Assembly (NCBI GenBank): GCA_030039655.1
Contig: JASHVC010000028.1
Location: forward strand, 1 to 6,683
Direction: 5' to 3'
Source: Xanthobacteraceae bacterium
GTDB lineage: Bacteria > Pseudomonadota > Alphaproteobacteria > Rhizobiales > Xanthobacteraceae
DNA length: 6,683 nucleotides
Shown: piece by piece, positions 1-6,076 of the stretch
Numbering within the stretch: the first letter of the stretch is position 1
Layout: each line of letters begins with the position of its first letter
Notes under the pieces: model-generated
Databases searched by the model: none
What the model saw: the letters and a program-made list of their open reading frames with translations, nothing else
Told to the model about the DNA's origin: nothing
Made by a program: the position numbers and the translations under genes

Positions 1-125
1 AGCGACTGGAATTTCTCCGCTTCGAGCGCGTGCTCGACCGCGCGCAGCCGGTCGGGCCGTTCCGGATGGCCCGGCGGCGTCAAATGCTCAAGACACGCGG
101 GGTGTGTAATCAAGAGGGTGGACAT
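1..125 (-). CDS. Histone deacetylase superfamily protein (N-terminal part, cut by window edge)
   Basis: This is the first 41 codons of a gene that continues beyond the left edge. The start is the ATG at 125-123, preceded by a modest AGG about 8 nt upstream. The visible protein begins MSTLLITHPACLEH and continues with a GHPERPDRLRAVEHALE segment (about residues 19-33). A short beta strand, then H-x-x-C-x-x-H, then G-H-P-E-R-P-x-R-L is the N-terminal signature of bacterial class II histone-deacetylase-like amidohydrolases (acetoin-utilization/acetylpolyamine deacetylase relatives). Family members are zinc hydrolases that remove acyl groups from lysines, polyamines or other amines. The zinc-binding residues lie further on and are not visible, so activity and substrate cannot be judged. 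It lies 87 nt downstream of the YeiH-family gene on the same strand and may be read from the same transcript or from its own promoter. Confidence 0.85.
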   Translation of the reverse strand, partial: MSTLLITHPACLEHLTPPGHPERPDRLRAVEHALEAEKFQS

Positions 126-155
126 GACTCACACCTAAGACGCCGCGCGAAGCCA

Positions 156-181
156 GGGAAGACGGGCGGCGGCCTTTTCCC
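156..181. other. GC-rich hairpin between the YeiH-family gene and the deacetylase gene
   Basis: The arms GGGAAGA and TTTTCCC pair with one G-T wobble. After a 2-nt bulge, GGC pairs with GCC around a GGCG loop, giving about 10 pairs in all. It lies 32 nt downstream of the YeiH-family stop codon. In the minus-strand transcript no U tract follows, so it is not a canonical intrinsic terminator. It could be a weak transcript-end or processing structure, or chance in GC-rich DNA. Confidence 0.3.
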
Positions 182-212
182 GCATCGCAAGGGGATAAAT
201 CGGTGCCGTGCG

Positions 213-1286
213 TCAAGTGAGGGCCATGATCAGCACCAGGCTCAACACCGCGATGAACAGCGCAGCGACTGCTGTCAGCACCATCGGCCGAATACCCTGG
301 TGCCGCAGATCGCGGACGCTCGTCTCCAACCCGATGGCACCGAGCGACATGGTGAGCAGAAACGTGGTGACCTGCGCGACCACGCCGCGCCAATGGCTTG
401 GAATCGCGACCGCGCTGTTGAGCGCCACAAGCGCGATGAAGCCGACCATGAAGAGTGGAAAGATCTGTTGCCAGCGAAACGACGCCGACGCCGCACCGCC
501 TTCACGGCGAAACCGTATCCAGCCGAGCGTAAGCACCAGCGGCGCCAATAGCGCCACGCGCGCCAGCTTGACCGGGACCGCGATTTGTCCGGCCAATGGG
601 TCGACCTGAAACGCCGCGGCGACGACCTGCGCCACTTCGTGAACGGACGAGCCGGCCCACAGCGAATAAGTGCGAAGATCGAGATGCAGCATGCCGTACA
701 TCAGCGGATAGACGATCATCCAGACCGTTCCCATCAGACTCACGGCAGCGACCGCGTAGCCGACGTCCTGGTCGCGGGCCTTGGTCACCGCATTGGTGGC
801 AATGATGGCGGACGCGCCGCATACTGACGTGCCGGCGGCGATCAATTCAGTAAGGCGATCTTCGACGCCGAGCATACGGCCGAGCCATTTGGTGAACAGA
901 AAAGTCGCGATGAAGACCGCGAGGACCACGAGCAGCGTGACCGCGCCTAGATCAGCGAGTTCGTGGAGCGTGAGTTCCAGTCCAAGCAGGCCTACGGCAA
1001 ACCGCAGCATAGTCTTCGCCGCAAATCTATTTCCGGGCGCCATGACCGGAAGGCTGCCGCTGAGCGCCGAGACGGCGATGCCGACCACAAAAGCGACCAC
1101 CATGGGGCTAATCGCGGCCAGGCCAGGCAGGAAGCGGATGCTGAACGCCGTGGCGGCGATGGCGGCGCAAAACGCAAGCCCGGGAATGTAACTGACGGCA
1201 GCGCGCCACGGCGCCATTTTGGCACGTGCGGCGGCTCTGGAACCTGGCGGCTCCTCACTCTCCGGAATCTTTTCGGCAAGATTCAC
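213..1286 (-). CDS. yeiH: YeiH family (UPF0324) membrane protein, putative sulfate exporter
   Basis: A 357-residue inner-membrane protein of the YeiH/UPF0324 family (Cons_hypoth698), close to the usual length of about 350. Family members are annotated as putative sulfate exporters, but transport has little direct proof. After a polar N-terminus (residues 1-27) hydrophobic segments fill most of the chain, for example about 31-48, 60-77, 90-103, 115-133, 176-199, 239-256, 275-293 and 335-356. Family signatures are GTSVCGASAIIATNAV (152-167), GSSVHEVAQVVAAAF (212-226) and GIRPM near the C-terminus. The start is chosen as GTG at 1286, which has AGGGG six nt upstream. The alternative ATG at 1217 would give 334 residues and cut into the N-terminal tail. 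The frame stays open upstream into the acyl-CoA dehydrogenase gene, but that stretch is an out-of-frame shadow. A TTGACA at 1342-1337 could be a -35 box, but the matching -10 is poor. It lies 109 nt after the acyl-CoA dehydrogenase stop and could be read from that operon. Confidence 0.9.
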   Translation of the reverse strand: MNLAEKIPESEEPPGSRAAARAKMAPWRAAVSYIPGLAFCAAIAATAFSIRFLPGLAAISPMVVAFVVGIAVSALSGSLPVMAPGNRFAAKTMLRFAVGLLGLELTLHELADLGAVTLLVVLAVFIATFLFTKWLGRMLGVEDRLTELIAAGTSVCGASAIIATNAVTKARDQDVGYAVAAVSLMGTVWMIVYPLMYGMLHLDLRTYSLWAGSSVHEVAQVVAAAFQVDPLAGQIAVPVKLARVALLAPLVLTLGWIRFRREGGAASASFRWQQIFPLFMVGFIALVALNSAVAIPSHWRGVVAQVTTFLLTMSLGAIGLETSVRDLRHQGIRPMVLTAVAALFIAVLSLVLIMALT

Positions 1287-1300
1287 GAGCAGCCCCTGTT

Positions 1301-1326
1301 TCTCTCCCGATTGGGAATGCGAGAGA
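1301..1326. other. Hairpin just upstream of the YeiH-family ribosome binding site
   Basis: TCTCTC at 1301-1306 and GAGAGA at 1321-1326 form a 6-bp stem, with CCC/GGG able to extend pairing inside. It ends two nt before the CAGGGG ribosome binding site of the YeiH-family gene in the minus-strand transcript. No U tract follows, so a terminator for the upstream operon is unlikely. A 5'-leader structure is possible. Confidence 0.25.
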
Positions 1327-1395
1327 AGCGCGTGCCTGTCAATCGACGGCGGATGCGCGCGGTGCGGATCAGACCGGCAAACTGAATTTTGCGGA

Positions 1396-3174
1396 TCAGA
1401 CCTGCGCCAGCACCGCCTCGCCCCCAAGAACGCCGGGCGCGCCTTCAACGATGGAGCGTTCGAGCGCGCCTGACTGCACAGCGGAATTTTCAGCGAAGAA
1501 ACGCGCCAGCGTGACGCGGGGCGCCGCGTCCGTGCCAAGGCGCAATGCCGACAAGGCCTGCTGCGCCAACAGGCAACCTCCAGTCGCAAGCCCGAAGAGC
1601 CGCAAATAAGGAGTGGCGCCGGCGAGCGCGGCGTTGGTATCGTTGTCGAGGCGGCCGAGCAGCCACTCGGTCGCCCGCGCCAGACTTTCGACCGCTTCCT
1701 CAAGCCGCACCGCGGTCCAGCCGAACGCCGGATCGTTGTTGGCCGCCACCGCCTCGACGATGCCACGCAATTCCTTGATCTGCGCCGCGACCACCGCGCC
1801 GCCGGAGAGCGGCAGCTTGCGCGTGACCAGATCGATCGCCTGGATACCGTTGGTGCCCTCGTAGATCGGGGTGATGCGCACATCGCGGTAGAACTGCGCC
1901 GCGCCTGTCTCTTCGATAAATCCCATGCCGCCGTGCACCTGCACGCCGAGCGAAGCGACCTCAACGCCCATGTCGGTGGAGAACGCCTTGGCGACCGGAG
2001 TGAGCAGCGAGGCGCGCTCGTTGGCGGCCTTTCGCGCCGCGGCGTCGGTGCTGCGCTCGGAACGGTCGAGCGCCATTGCGGTGGCGTAACATACCGCGCG
2101 CGCGGCGCCGGTGAACGCGCGCATGGACAGGAGCGTGCGTTGCACGTCGGGATGAACAATGATCGGCGCCGATTCCGTTGCCTTCATACCCACAGCGCGG
2201 CCTTGCCGGCGCTCGCGCGCATAGGCCAGCGCGTGCTGCGTCGCTGTTTCGGCCATGCCGACGCCCTGCAGGCCGACAGCAAGCCGAGCCCGATTCATCA
2301 TGGTGAACATGGCGGCCATGCCGGCGTTTTCCTCACCGATCAGATAACCGATGGCCCCATCGCGGTCGCCCAGGATCATCGTGCAGGTCGGCGAGCCGTG
2401 GATGCCGAGCTTGTGTTCGACCGAATGGGCGCGAATGTCGTTGCGGACGCCGAGCAAGCCATCGGAATTGAGCAAAAATTTCGGCACTAGGAACAGCGAA
2501 ATGCCGCGCGTGCCCGGCGGCGCGTCGGGCAGCCGTGCGAGCACGAAGTGAATAATGTTATCGGTAAGATCGTGCTCGCCGTAGGTGATAAAGATTTTTT
2601 GTCCTTTAAGGCGATAGGTGCCGTCGGCCGCGCGGTCGACGCGGGTGCGCAGCGCGCCAACGTCGGAGCCGGCCTGCGGCTCGGTGAGCTGCATCGTGCC
2701 CGCCCACTCGCCGGACACGAGCTTTTTCAGATACGTGCGCTTGAGCGCGTCGGAGCCGTGAGCGTAAAGGGCGTCAACAGCCGCAATGGTCAGCAGTGGA
2801 CCGAGCGAGAACGCGAGCGCCGCCGCGTTCCACATTTCCAGACACGCCATGTTGAGCGTGTGCGGCAGGGCTTGTCCGCCCCACTCGGCGGGCGCGGCGA
2901 GGCTATTCCAGCCCCCTTCGCGCCAGCCGTTGTAAGCTTCCTTCCAGCCAGGCGCCGTAGTGACAGCTCCGTCTTTGAACTGTGTGCCGTGCGTGTCGCC
3001 GACGCGGTTGAGCGGCGCGAGCACTTCGCCGGCGAAGCGGCCGGCTTCCGCCAGCACCGCATCGATGTCGTCCATGGTGAGATCGCCGAACAAGCCTTCA
3101 TCGATCGCGGCGGGAAGACCAGCGGCGTATTTGAGAGCAAAGCTGATGTCGGCCAAAGGGGCGCGATAGGTCAC
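1396..3174 (-). CDS. Acyl-CoA dehydrogenase, DmdC-like long form
   Basis: A 592-residue flavoprotein of the long acyl-CoA dehydrogenase group that includes DmdC (3-methylmercaptopropionyl-CoA dehydrogenase); ordinary short- and medium-chain enzymes are about 380-400 residues. It should introduce a trans double bond between C2 and C3 of an acyl-CoA, passing electrons from FAD to ETF. Regions in order: short N-terminal extension (1-35), helical N-domain (about 40-155), beta domain opening with MQLTEPQAGSDVGA (161-174), C-terminal helical domain (about 280-455) with QVHGGMGF (412-419), then the extra C-terminal domain (about 465-592). The likely catalytic base is Glu439 in ITPIYEGTNG. The start is GTG at 3174: its TGA-overlapping GTGA shares 4 nt with the preceding dehydrogenase, and GGAG lies 7 nt upstream. 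This is the last gene of a three-gene acyl-CoA operon. The substrate cannot be read from sequence, and the DmdC similarity does not prove a role in DMSP breakdown. No frameshift or missing motif is seen. Confidence 0.95.
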   Translation of the reverse strand: MTYRAPLADISFALKYAAGLPAAIDEGLFGDLTMDDIDAVLAEAGRFAGEVLAPLNRVGDTHGTQFKDGAVTTAPGWKEAYNGWREGGWNSLAAPAEWGGQALPHTLNMACLEMWNAAALAFSLGPLLTIAAVDALYAHGSDALKRTYLKKLVSGEWAGTMQLTEPQAGSDVGALRTRVDRAADGTYRLKGQKIFITYGEHDLTDNIIHFVLARLPDAPPGTRGISLFLVPKFLLNSDGLLGVRNDIRAHSVEHKLGIHGSPTCTMILGDRDGAIGYLIGEENAGMAAMFTMMNRARLAVGLQGVGMAETATQHALAYARERRQGRAVGMKATESAPIIVHPDVQRTLLSMRAFTGAARAVCYATAMALDRSERSTDAAARKAANERASLLTPVAKAFSTDMGVEVASLGVQVHGGMGFIEETGAAQFYRDVRITPIYEGTNGIQAIDLVTRKLPLSGGAVVAAQIKELRGIVEAVAANNDPAFGWTAVRLEEAVESLARATEWLLGRLDNDTNAALAGATPYLRLFGLATGGCLLAQQALSALRLGTDAAPRVTLARFFAENSAVQSGALERSIVEGAPGVLGGEAVLAQV

Positions 3175-4049
3175 CGGCGATCTCCGTAATTCTCTACCGT
3201 ATGCACGTTCTGCGGCGGCGGAACGTCATCGGGCAGGAAGAAATCCTGCGACAATTCCTGCGTCGGGTCCACCCGATAGCGGTCGAAATCGGTGACGCCG
3301 CGCTGCGCCAAAAACGTGTCGTCGATGAGAAAATGGCCGGTGAGTTCGCGCGAAGGGGTGGTGAAGATCGCATACGCCGCGTCAGCCATGATGTCCGGTT
3401 TGCGCGCCTGATGCATGCGCTCCTCGCCACCGAGCAGATTCTGGATCGCGGCCGTCGCAATAATGGTGCGCGGCCATAATGCGTTGACCGCGACTCCCTT
3501 CTCCCGCAGCTCGCCCGCAAGGCCAAGCACGACCATGCTCATGCCGAACTTGGCCATGCTGTAAGCCGTGTGCGGCGCGAACCATTTCTCCTTCATGTCG
3601 AGCGGCGGCGAGATCATGAGAATATGCGGATTGGCGGCCTTCTCCAGATATGGCATCGCCCATTTAGAAACCACGAACGTGCCGCGCGCGTTGATCTGGT
3701 GCATAAGATCGAAGCGCTTCATATCGGTGTCGGCGACGCTGGTAAGCGAAATGGCGCTGGCATTGTTGACCACAATATCAATGCCGCCGAACTTTTGCGC
3801 TGCCGCGTCAAGCGCGTTCTTGACGATGGCTTCGTCGCGCACATCGACCACGAGCGGCAGCGCCTTGCCGCCGCCGCGCTCGATCTCCTCGGCGGCCGTG
3901 TAGATCGTGCCGGCCAGCTTCGGATGCGGCCGCGCGGTCTTGGCGGCAATCGCGATATTGGCGCCGTCGCGCGCGGCACGCAGGGCGATTGCGAGCCCGA
4001 TGCCGCGCGAGGCGCCGGTAATGAACAACGTCTTTCCGGCAAGCGACAT
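3171..4049 (-). CDS. Short-chain dehydrogenase/reductase, HSDL2-like
   Basis: A 292-residue cytosolic NAD(P)-dependent oxidoreductase of the classical short-chain dehydrogenase fold. TGASRGIG (11-18) is the Rossmann dinucleotide motif, NNAS (95-98) the structural motif, and Asn120, Ser147, Tyr163 and Lys167 (YSMAK) form the complete catalytic set. The ISPPLDMKEKW stretch around Ser147 and the long C-terminal tail resemble HSDL2 (hydroxysteroid dehydrogenase-like 2), here without the SCP2 lipid-carrier domain found in the animal protein. In this operon it may oxidise a 3-hydroxyacyl-CoA or reduce a related carbonyl, which is inference from context. The ATG at 4049 is preferred: GAGG lies 6 nt upstream and overlaps the hydratase-family stop codon, 8 nt of spacer remain, and the protein then begins directly at the first beta strand. 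An in-frame GTG at 4061 would add MRPA but has no better ribosome site. The stop overlaps the acyl-CoA dehydrogenase start as GTGA, suggesting coupled translation. Confidence 0.93.
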   Translation of the reverse strand: MSLAGKTLFITGASRGIGLAIALRAARDGANIAIAAKTARPHPKLAGTIYTAAEEIERGGGKALPLVVDVRDEAIVKNALDAAAQKFGGIDIVVNNASAISLTSVADTDMKRFDLMHQINARGTFVVSKWAMPYLEKAANPHILMISPPLDMKEKWFAPHTAYSMAKFGMSMVVLGLAGELREKGVAVNALWPRTIIATAAIQNLLGGEERMHQARKPDIMADAAYAIFTTPSRELTGHFLIDDTFLAQRGVTDFDRYRVDPTQELSQDFFLPDDVPPPQNVHTVENYGDRR

Positions 4050-4057
4050 CGCTGGCC

Positions 4058-4807
4058 TCACTTCTTGCGGCCCAGGAAGGCGGTAAATGCCGCGCGCGCT
4101 TCGTCCGATTGCAGGCGCTCGCGGAACAGCATGGTCTCCGTATCGATGCGCTTGACCACATCATCGACCTCGCCGCGCAACAACCGCCGCGACACCGTGA
4201 TGGCGCCCGGCGGTAGTGCCGCAATATCCTGCGCCGCCTTCAGCGCAACGTCGTCCACGGCAGCAGGATCGACCACTTCATTGACAAGGCCGGCCTCCTT
4301 CGCGGCTTGCGCGGTGAGCGGACGCCCCATGGCCAAAAGCGAAAACGCGCGCGCGTGTCCCATGCGCATCGGCGCCAGCAGACTCGATCCAGCCTCGGGA
4401 ATGAGCCCGAGCCGGCTGAACGGCGTCGCCAGCGTGGCGCTGGCGCTGGCGACCACATAGTCGCAATGGAGCAGCATGGTGGTGCCGATGCCGACCGCAA
4501 GTCCGCCGACGGCTGCAACCAACGGCTTTTCATTGCGCGCGAGCGCGTGGAGAAATTCTACGGTCTTCGGCCGCAGCCCGCCGCTCTGCGCCGATTCGAG
4601 AAACTCGGCGATATCGGCGCCAGCCGAAAACGCATTGGACCCGCCGGCTATCACGATACAACGGATTGCGTCGCTGGCCGCGGCCTCGCGCAATGCGGCC
4701 GTCATGGCCACATACATCGTCTGCGTCAGCGCGTTCTTCTTCTCCGGACGGTTCATGCGGATGATCCGCACAGCGCCTTCGTCGATGACCACGACTTGAT
4801 CGGTCAT
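4058..4807 (-). CDS. Enoyl-CoA hydratase/isomerase family protein, isomerase-like active site
   Basis: A 249-residue member of the crotonase superfamily, normal in length (about 250-260). The CoA and oxyanion-hole segments are present: NRPEKKNAL (19-27) and AFSAGADI (59-66) plus the GGLAVGIGTT turn (101-110). Aligned by eye with rat crotonase, the two catalytic glutamates of true hydratases are absent: Thr110 stands at the Glu144 position and Phe130 at Glu164. Instead Glu138 in LGLIPEAGSS matches the single catalytic glutamate of delta3-delta2-enoyl-CoA isomerases (ECI2/PECI, yeast Eci1). Shifting a double bond from position 3 to 2 for beta-oxidation is therefore more likely than hydration, although automatic annotation would say hydratase. 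It is the first gene of the acyl-CoA operon. The start is ATG at 4807, with AGGGG 4 nt upstream. The upstream GATAAT (4905-4900) and TATGAT (4936-4931) are possible -10 boxes, but neither has a good -35. Confidence 0.9.
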   Translation of the reverse strand: MTDQVVVIDEGAVRIIRMNRPEKKNALTQTMYVAMTAALREAAASDAIRCIVIAGGSNAFSAGADIAEFLESAQSGGLRPKTVEFLHALARNEKPLVAAVGGLAVGIGTTMLLHCDYVVASASATLATPFSRLGLIPEAGSSLLAPMRMGHARAFSLLAMGRPLTAQAAKEAGLVNEVVDPAAVDDVALKAAQDIAALPPGAITVSRRLLRGEVDDVVKRIDTETMLFRERLQSDEARAAFTAFLGRKK

Positions 4808-5060
4808 ATTGCCCCTGTTTCGTTTTCACCGCTTTCGGACGCACGCGAGGCGCCGGACTGACGCCGAGCCGGAAGAGCGTGTTGTCCATGAGTTGCAAGA
4901 TTATCGCCGCAAATCTATCACTGCGAGACTATCATAAAGTGCGCGCCCCAACATGCACTGCAGGTGTCGATGGCCGCTCCATAGCCCATGCATTGATCCT
5001 CCCGGCGGCGGTCGTTATGGTGCGCTCGCTGCCGGCGCGGCGGCAATCCGACGGCGCTTT
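4808..5060. other. Intergenic region between acyl-CoA operon and tRNA-Gln
   Basis: A 253-nt region between divergently read units. It should hold the operon promoter on the minus strand, but only isolated -10-like boxes (GATAAT 4905-4900, TATGAT 4936-4931) are visible, and no operator is recognised. On the plus strand it carries a likely tRNA promoter, listed separately. A 30-codon minus-strand reading frame at 4901-4993 with GGAGG 4 nt before its ATG is present but not supported as a gene. Confidence 0.6.
4993..5021 (+). promoter_or_regulatory. Probable sigma-70 promoter of tRNA-Gln
   Basis: TTGATC (4993-4998), a 17-nt spacer and TATGGT (5016-5021) each match four of six consensus bases. 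The predicted transcript start is near 5028, about 33 nt before the mature tRNA. The bases after the -10 box are GC-rich (GCGCTCGC), a discriminator type common at stringently controlled stable-RNA promoters. Confidence 0.5.
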
Positions 5061-5135
5061 TGGGGCGTAGCCAAGTGGTAAGGCAGCGGATTTTGATTCC
5101 GCCATTCGGAGGTTCGAATCCTCCCGCCCCAGCCA
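5061..5135 (+). tRNA. trnQ: tRNA-Gln (anticodon UUG)
   Basis: A complete 75-nt cloverleaf with encoded CCA. The acceptor arms TGGGGCG (5061-5067) and CGCCCCA (5125-5131) pair over all seven positions, the discriminator is G5132, and CCA is at 5133-5135. The D arm is GCC/GGC around AAGTGGTAA. The anticodon stem GCGGA/TCCGC (5086-5090, 5098-5102) encloses loop TTTTGAT with anticodon TTG at 5093-5095, reading CAA and, by wobble, CAG. The T arm GGAGG/CCTCC (5108-5112, 5120-5124) encloses TTCGAAT. It is the only plus-strand gene of the left two thirds. tRNA 3' ends are frequent integration sites, and base composition falls beyond it, but no second copy of its 3' end and no integrase are seen in the window. 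Confidence 0.98.
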
Positions 5136-5212
5136 GCCAGTCGGGTCTCCGCAGACCATTTCCAGCCTTGTCCCAAAAACGCGACAACTCCCGGACTTAA
5201 GGCGCGTTCATT

Positions 5213-5340
5213 AGTCTCCTCAATGGAGAGGCGTCGTTTGTACCAGGCCAAACCGCTAATTCAGGCGGCCGGTCTCTGGTCGCCAATTTTCAATATCCGA
5301 ATTTCTTTGAGGAGACTCAGTTCGCTAGTGCAGAGACCGG
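5213..5340. repeat. Two perfect interleaved inverted repeats
   Basis: AGTCTCCTCAA (5213-5223) is exactly complementary to TTGAGGAGACT (5307-5317). CCGGTCTCTG (5269-5278) is exactly complementary to CAGAGACCGG (5331-5340). The order is A-B-A'-B', so both stems can form together only as a pseudoknot-like fold. All four arms contain the core GTCTC or GAGAC, also seen at 5145-5149 beside the tRNA. The region may be a structured RNA, protein-binding sites or a mobile-element remnant; the sequence does not decide. Confidence 0.6.
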
Positions 5341-5392
5341 TTCGACAATTTTGCACGCCTTGAAAAAGCGCCCGGATTAGATCGTCAATCGA

Positions 5393-5426
5393 CTGGCTCC
5401 ACGACGATGACGCCATGATGAGCCAG
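5393..5426 (-). terminator. Possible transcript-end hairpin downstream of the ImmA-like gene
   Basis: CTGGCTC (5393-5399) and GAGCCAG (5420-5426) form a 7-bp GC-rich stem with a 20-nt loop, about 60 nt past the stop codon of the ImmA-like gene. No U tract follows on the minus strand, so intrinsic termination is uncertain. Confidence 0.25.
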
Positions 5427-5484
5427 AAATCTTCTCTTGCTCAACAAGCCATTCTGTCTGGAGGTGCCGACGGCCTACAATGGG

Positions 5485-6069
5485 TCAAGGAGCCCATGTC
5501 CCTCGTCGACGAGAGAGTTGAACGTCAACACCGGTAAGATTGCGCCGCATTTGAAAAACAGCCGGGCTTACTCCAAAATAATCGGCGGCGGCGCGATCGG
5601 TTAACCCACGCGCTACCGCGTCTAGTAAGGCATGTCGAGGAACTAGAATCGATCCGGCAAACCAATTTGCCTCCTCCTCGTGGACTGCAGCGTATTCGCT
5701 CATCATCATTAAGCCATCCGGCGTCACGAACATCTCTGCTGGTTCATGCCGCAGAACAATGTGACCGATCTCGTGAGCGAGAGAGTTGTTTTGCCGAGTT
5801 AACGCATGTCCGTTGTTTATAATTATCAGGCTGGCATCGCCGTTTCGGAGAGTCGCGGCGGACCAGCTTTCCCGATCTGCAACAGTCAAGTGATGAATGT
5901 CTTTTGGATTGATGCCGGGAATGTCTGCAGGTGTCCATATCGTTACTTCGAGGTGCCTCGCTAAATCACGTGGGTCGAGCGGCGCAAGGGGTGACAGTCG
6001 CAGCTCGCGACGGTAGCCGCGCGCGGCATTTTCACACCAGGTTTTGAAACCTCGGCGAAGTCCGACCAC
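5485..6069 (-). CDS. ImmA/IrrE family zinc metallopeptidase
   Basis: A 194-residue protein with the COG2856 (DUF955) peptidase signature. LAHEIGHIVLRH contains the zinc motif HEIGH (99-103), with Glu100 as catalytic base. EEEANWFAGSILVPR (131-145) supplies the third zinc ligand, probably Glu133. Family members such as Bacillus ImmA cleave a partner XRE repressor (ImmR) to switch on a mobile element, while deinococcal IrrE/PprI cleaves DdrO after DNA damage. Here it directly follows an XRE gene with a 7-nt gap, the classical repressor-protease pairing, so XRE is the expected substrate. No membrane segment or signal peptide is seen, which fits the cytosol. Residues about 150-194 form a helical tail after the peptidase core. 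The start is GTG at 6069: an in-frame TAG lies immediately before it and no nearby alternative exists. Its ribosome site is weak, so translation is probably coupled to XRE. GC content is lower than in the left part. Confidence 0.9.
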   Translation of the reverse strand: MVGLRRGFKTWCENAARGYRRELRLSPLAPLDPRDLARHLEVTIWTPADIPGINPKDIHHLTVADRESWSAATLRNGDASLIIINNGHALTRQNNSLAHEIGHIVLRHEPAEMFVTPDGLMMMSEYAAVHEEEANWFAGSILVPRHALLDAVARGLTDRAAADYFGVSPAVFQMRRNLTGVDVQLSRRRGTWAP

Positions 6070-6076
6070 CTACGTC

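Larger units (their letters stand above)
5136..5484. other. Gene-poor region between tRNA-Gln and ImmA-like gene, with inverted repeats
   Basis: 349 nt with no convincing gene. Directly after the tRNA, GGTCT/AGACC (5144-5157) forms a short hairpin followed by ATTTCC, possibly a weak terminator. Then come two interleaved inverted repeats (5213-5340, listed separately) and a 7-bp stem, CTGGCTC/GAGCCAG (5393-5426), that could end the immA-like transcript although it lacks a U tract. Small open frames at 5223-5363 (46 aa) and 5415-5537 (40 aa) have no ribosome site or recognisable content. Confidence 0.6.

Noticed and set aside
1301..1326. Hairpin as intrinsic terminator of the acyl-CoA operon
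   Set aside because: No U tract follows in the minus-strand transcript; AACAGGGG, the next gene's ribosome site, comes directly after it.
1287..2159. Minus-strand frame of the YeiH-family gene stays open far upstream, which would give a 648-residue protein
   Set aside because: The upstream part lies out of frame inside the well-supported acyl-CoA dehydrogenase gene, is arginine- and serine-rich shadow sequence, and lengthens the protein well beyond the family's usual 350 residues.
2548..3189. 213-codon plus-strand open frame opposite the acyl-CoA dehydrogenase gene
   Set aside because: Antisense shadow of a high-GC gene with complete family motifs on the other strand; composition is typical of such shadows.
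4058..4807. Identification of the crotonase-family gene as DmdD because of the DmdC-like neighbour
   Set aside because: DmdD needs the two crotonase-type glutamates, which are replaced here; no dmdA or dmdB is visible.
4901..4993. 30-codon minus-strand frame with GGAGG before its ATG, a possible leader peptide
   Set aside because: The spacing is only 4 nt, the content is not recognisable, it shows no regulatory codon run or attenuator, and it overlaps the likely tRNA promoter.
4918..5251. Minus-strand frames across the tRNA, including segments such as GFEPPNGGIKIRCL
   Set aside because: These are the well-known spurious translations antisense to tRNA-Gln; the tRNA fold is complete and explains the sequence.
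5223..5363. 46-codon plus-strand frame beginning MERRRLYQAK
   Set aside because: It has no Shine-Dalgarno, runs through the inverted repeats and has no recognisable family.
5415..5537. 40-codon plus-strand frame beginning MMSQKSSLAQQA
   Set aside because: It has no ribosome site, overlaps the end of the ImmA-like gene in antisense and matches nothing I recognise.
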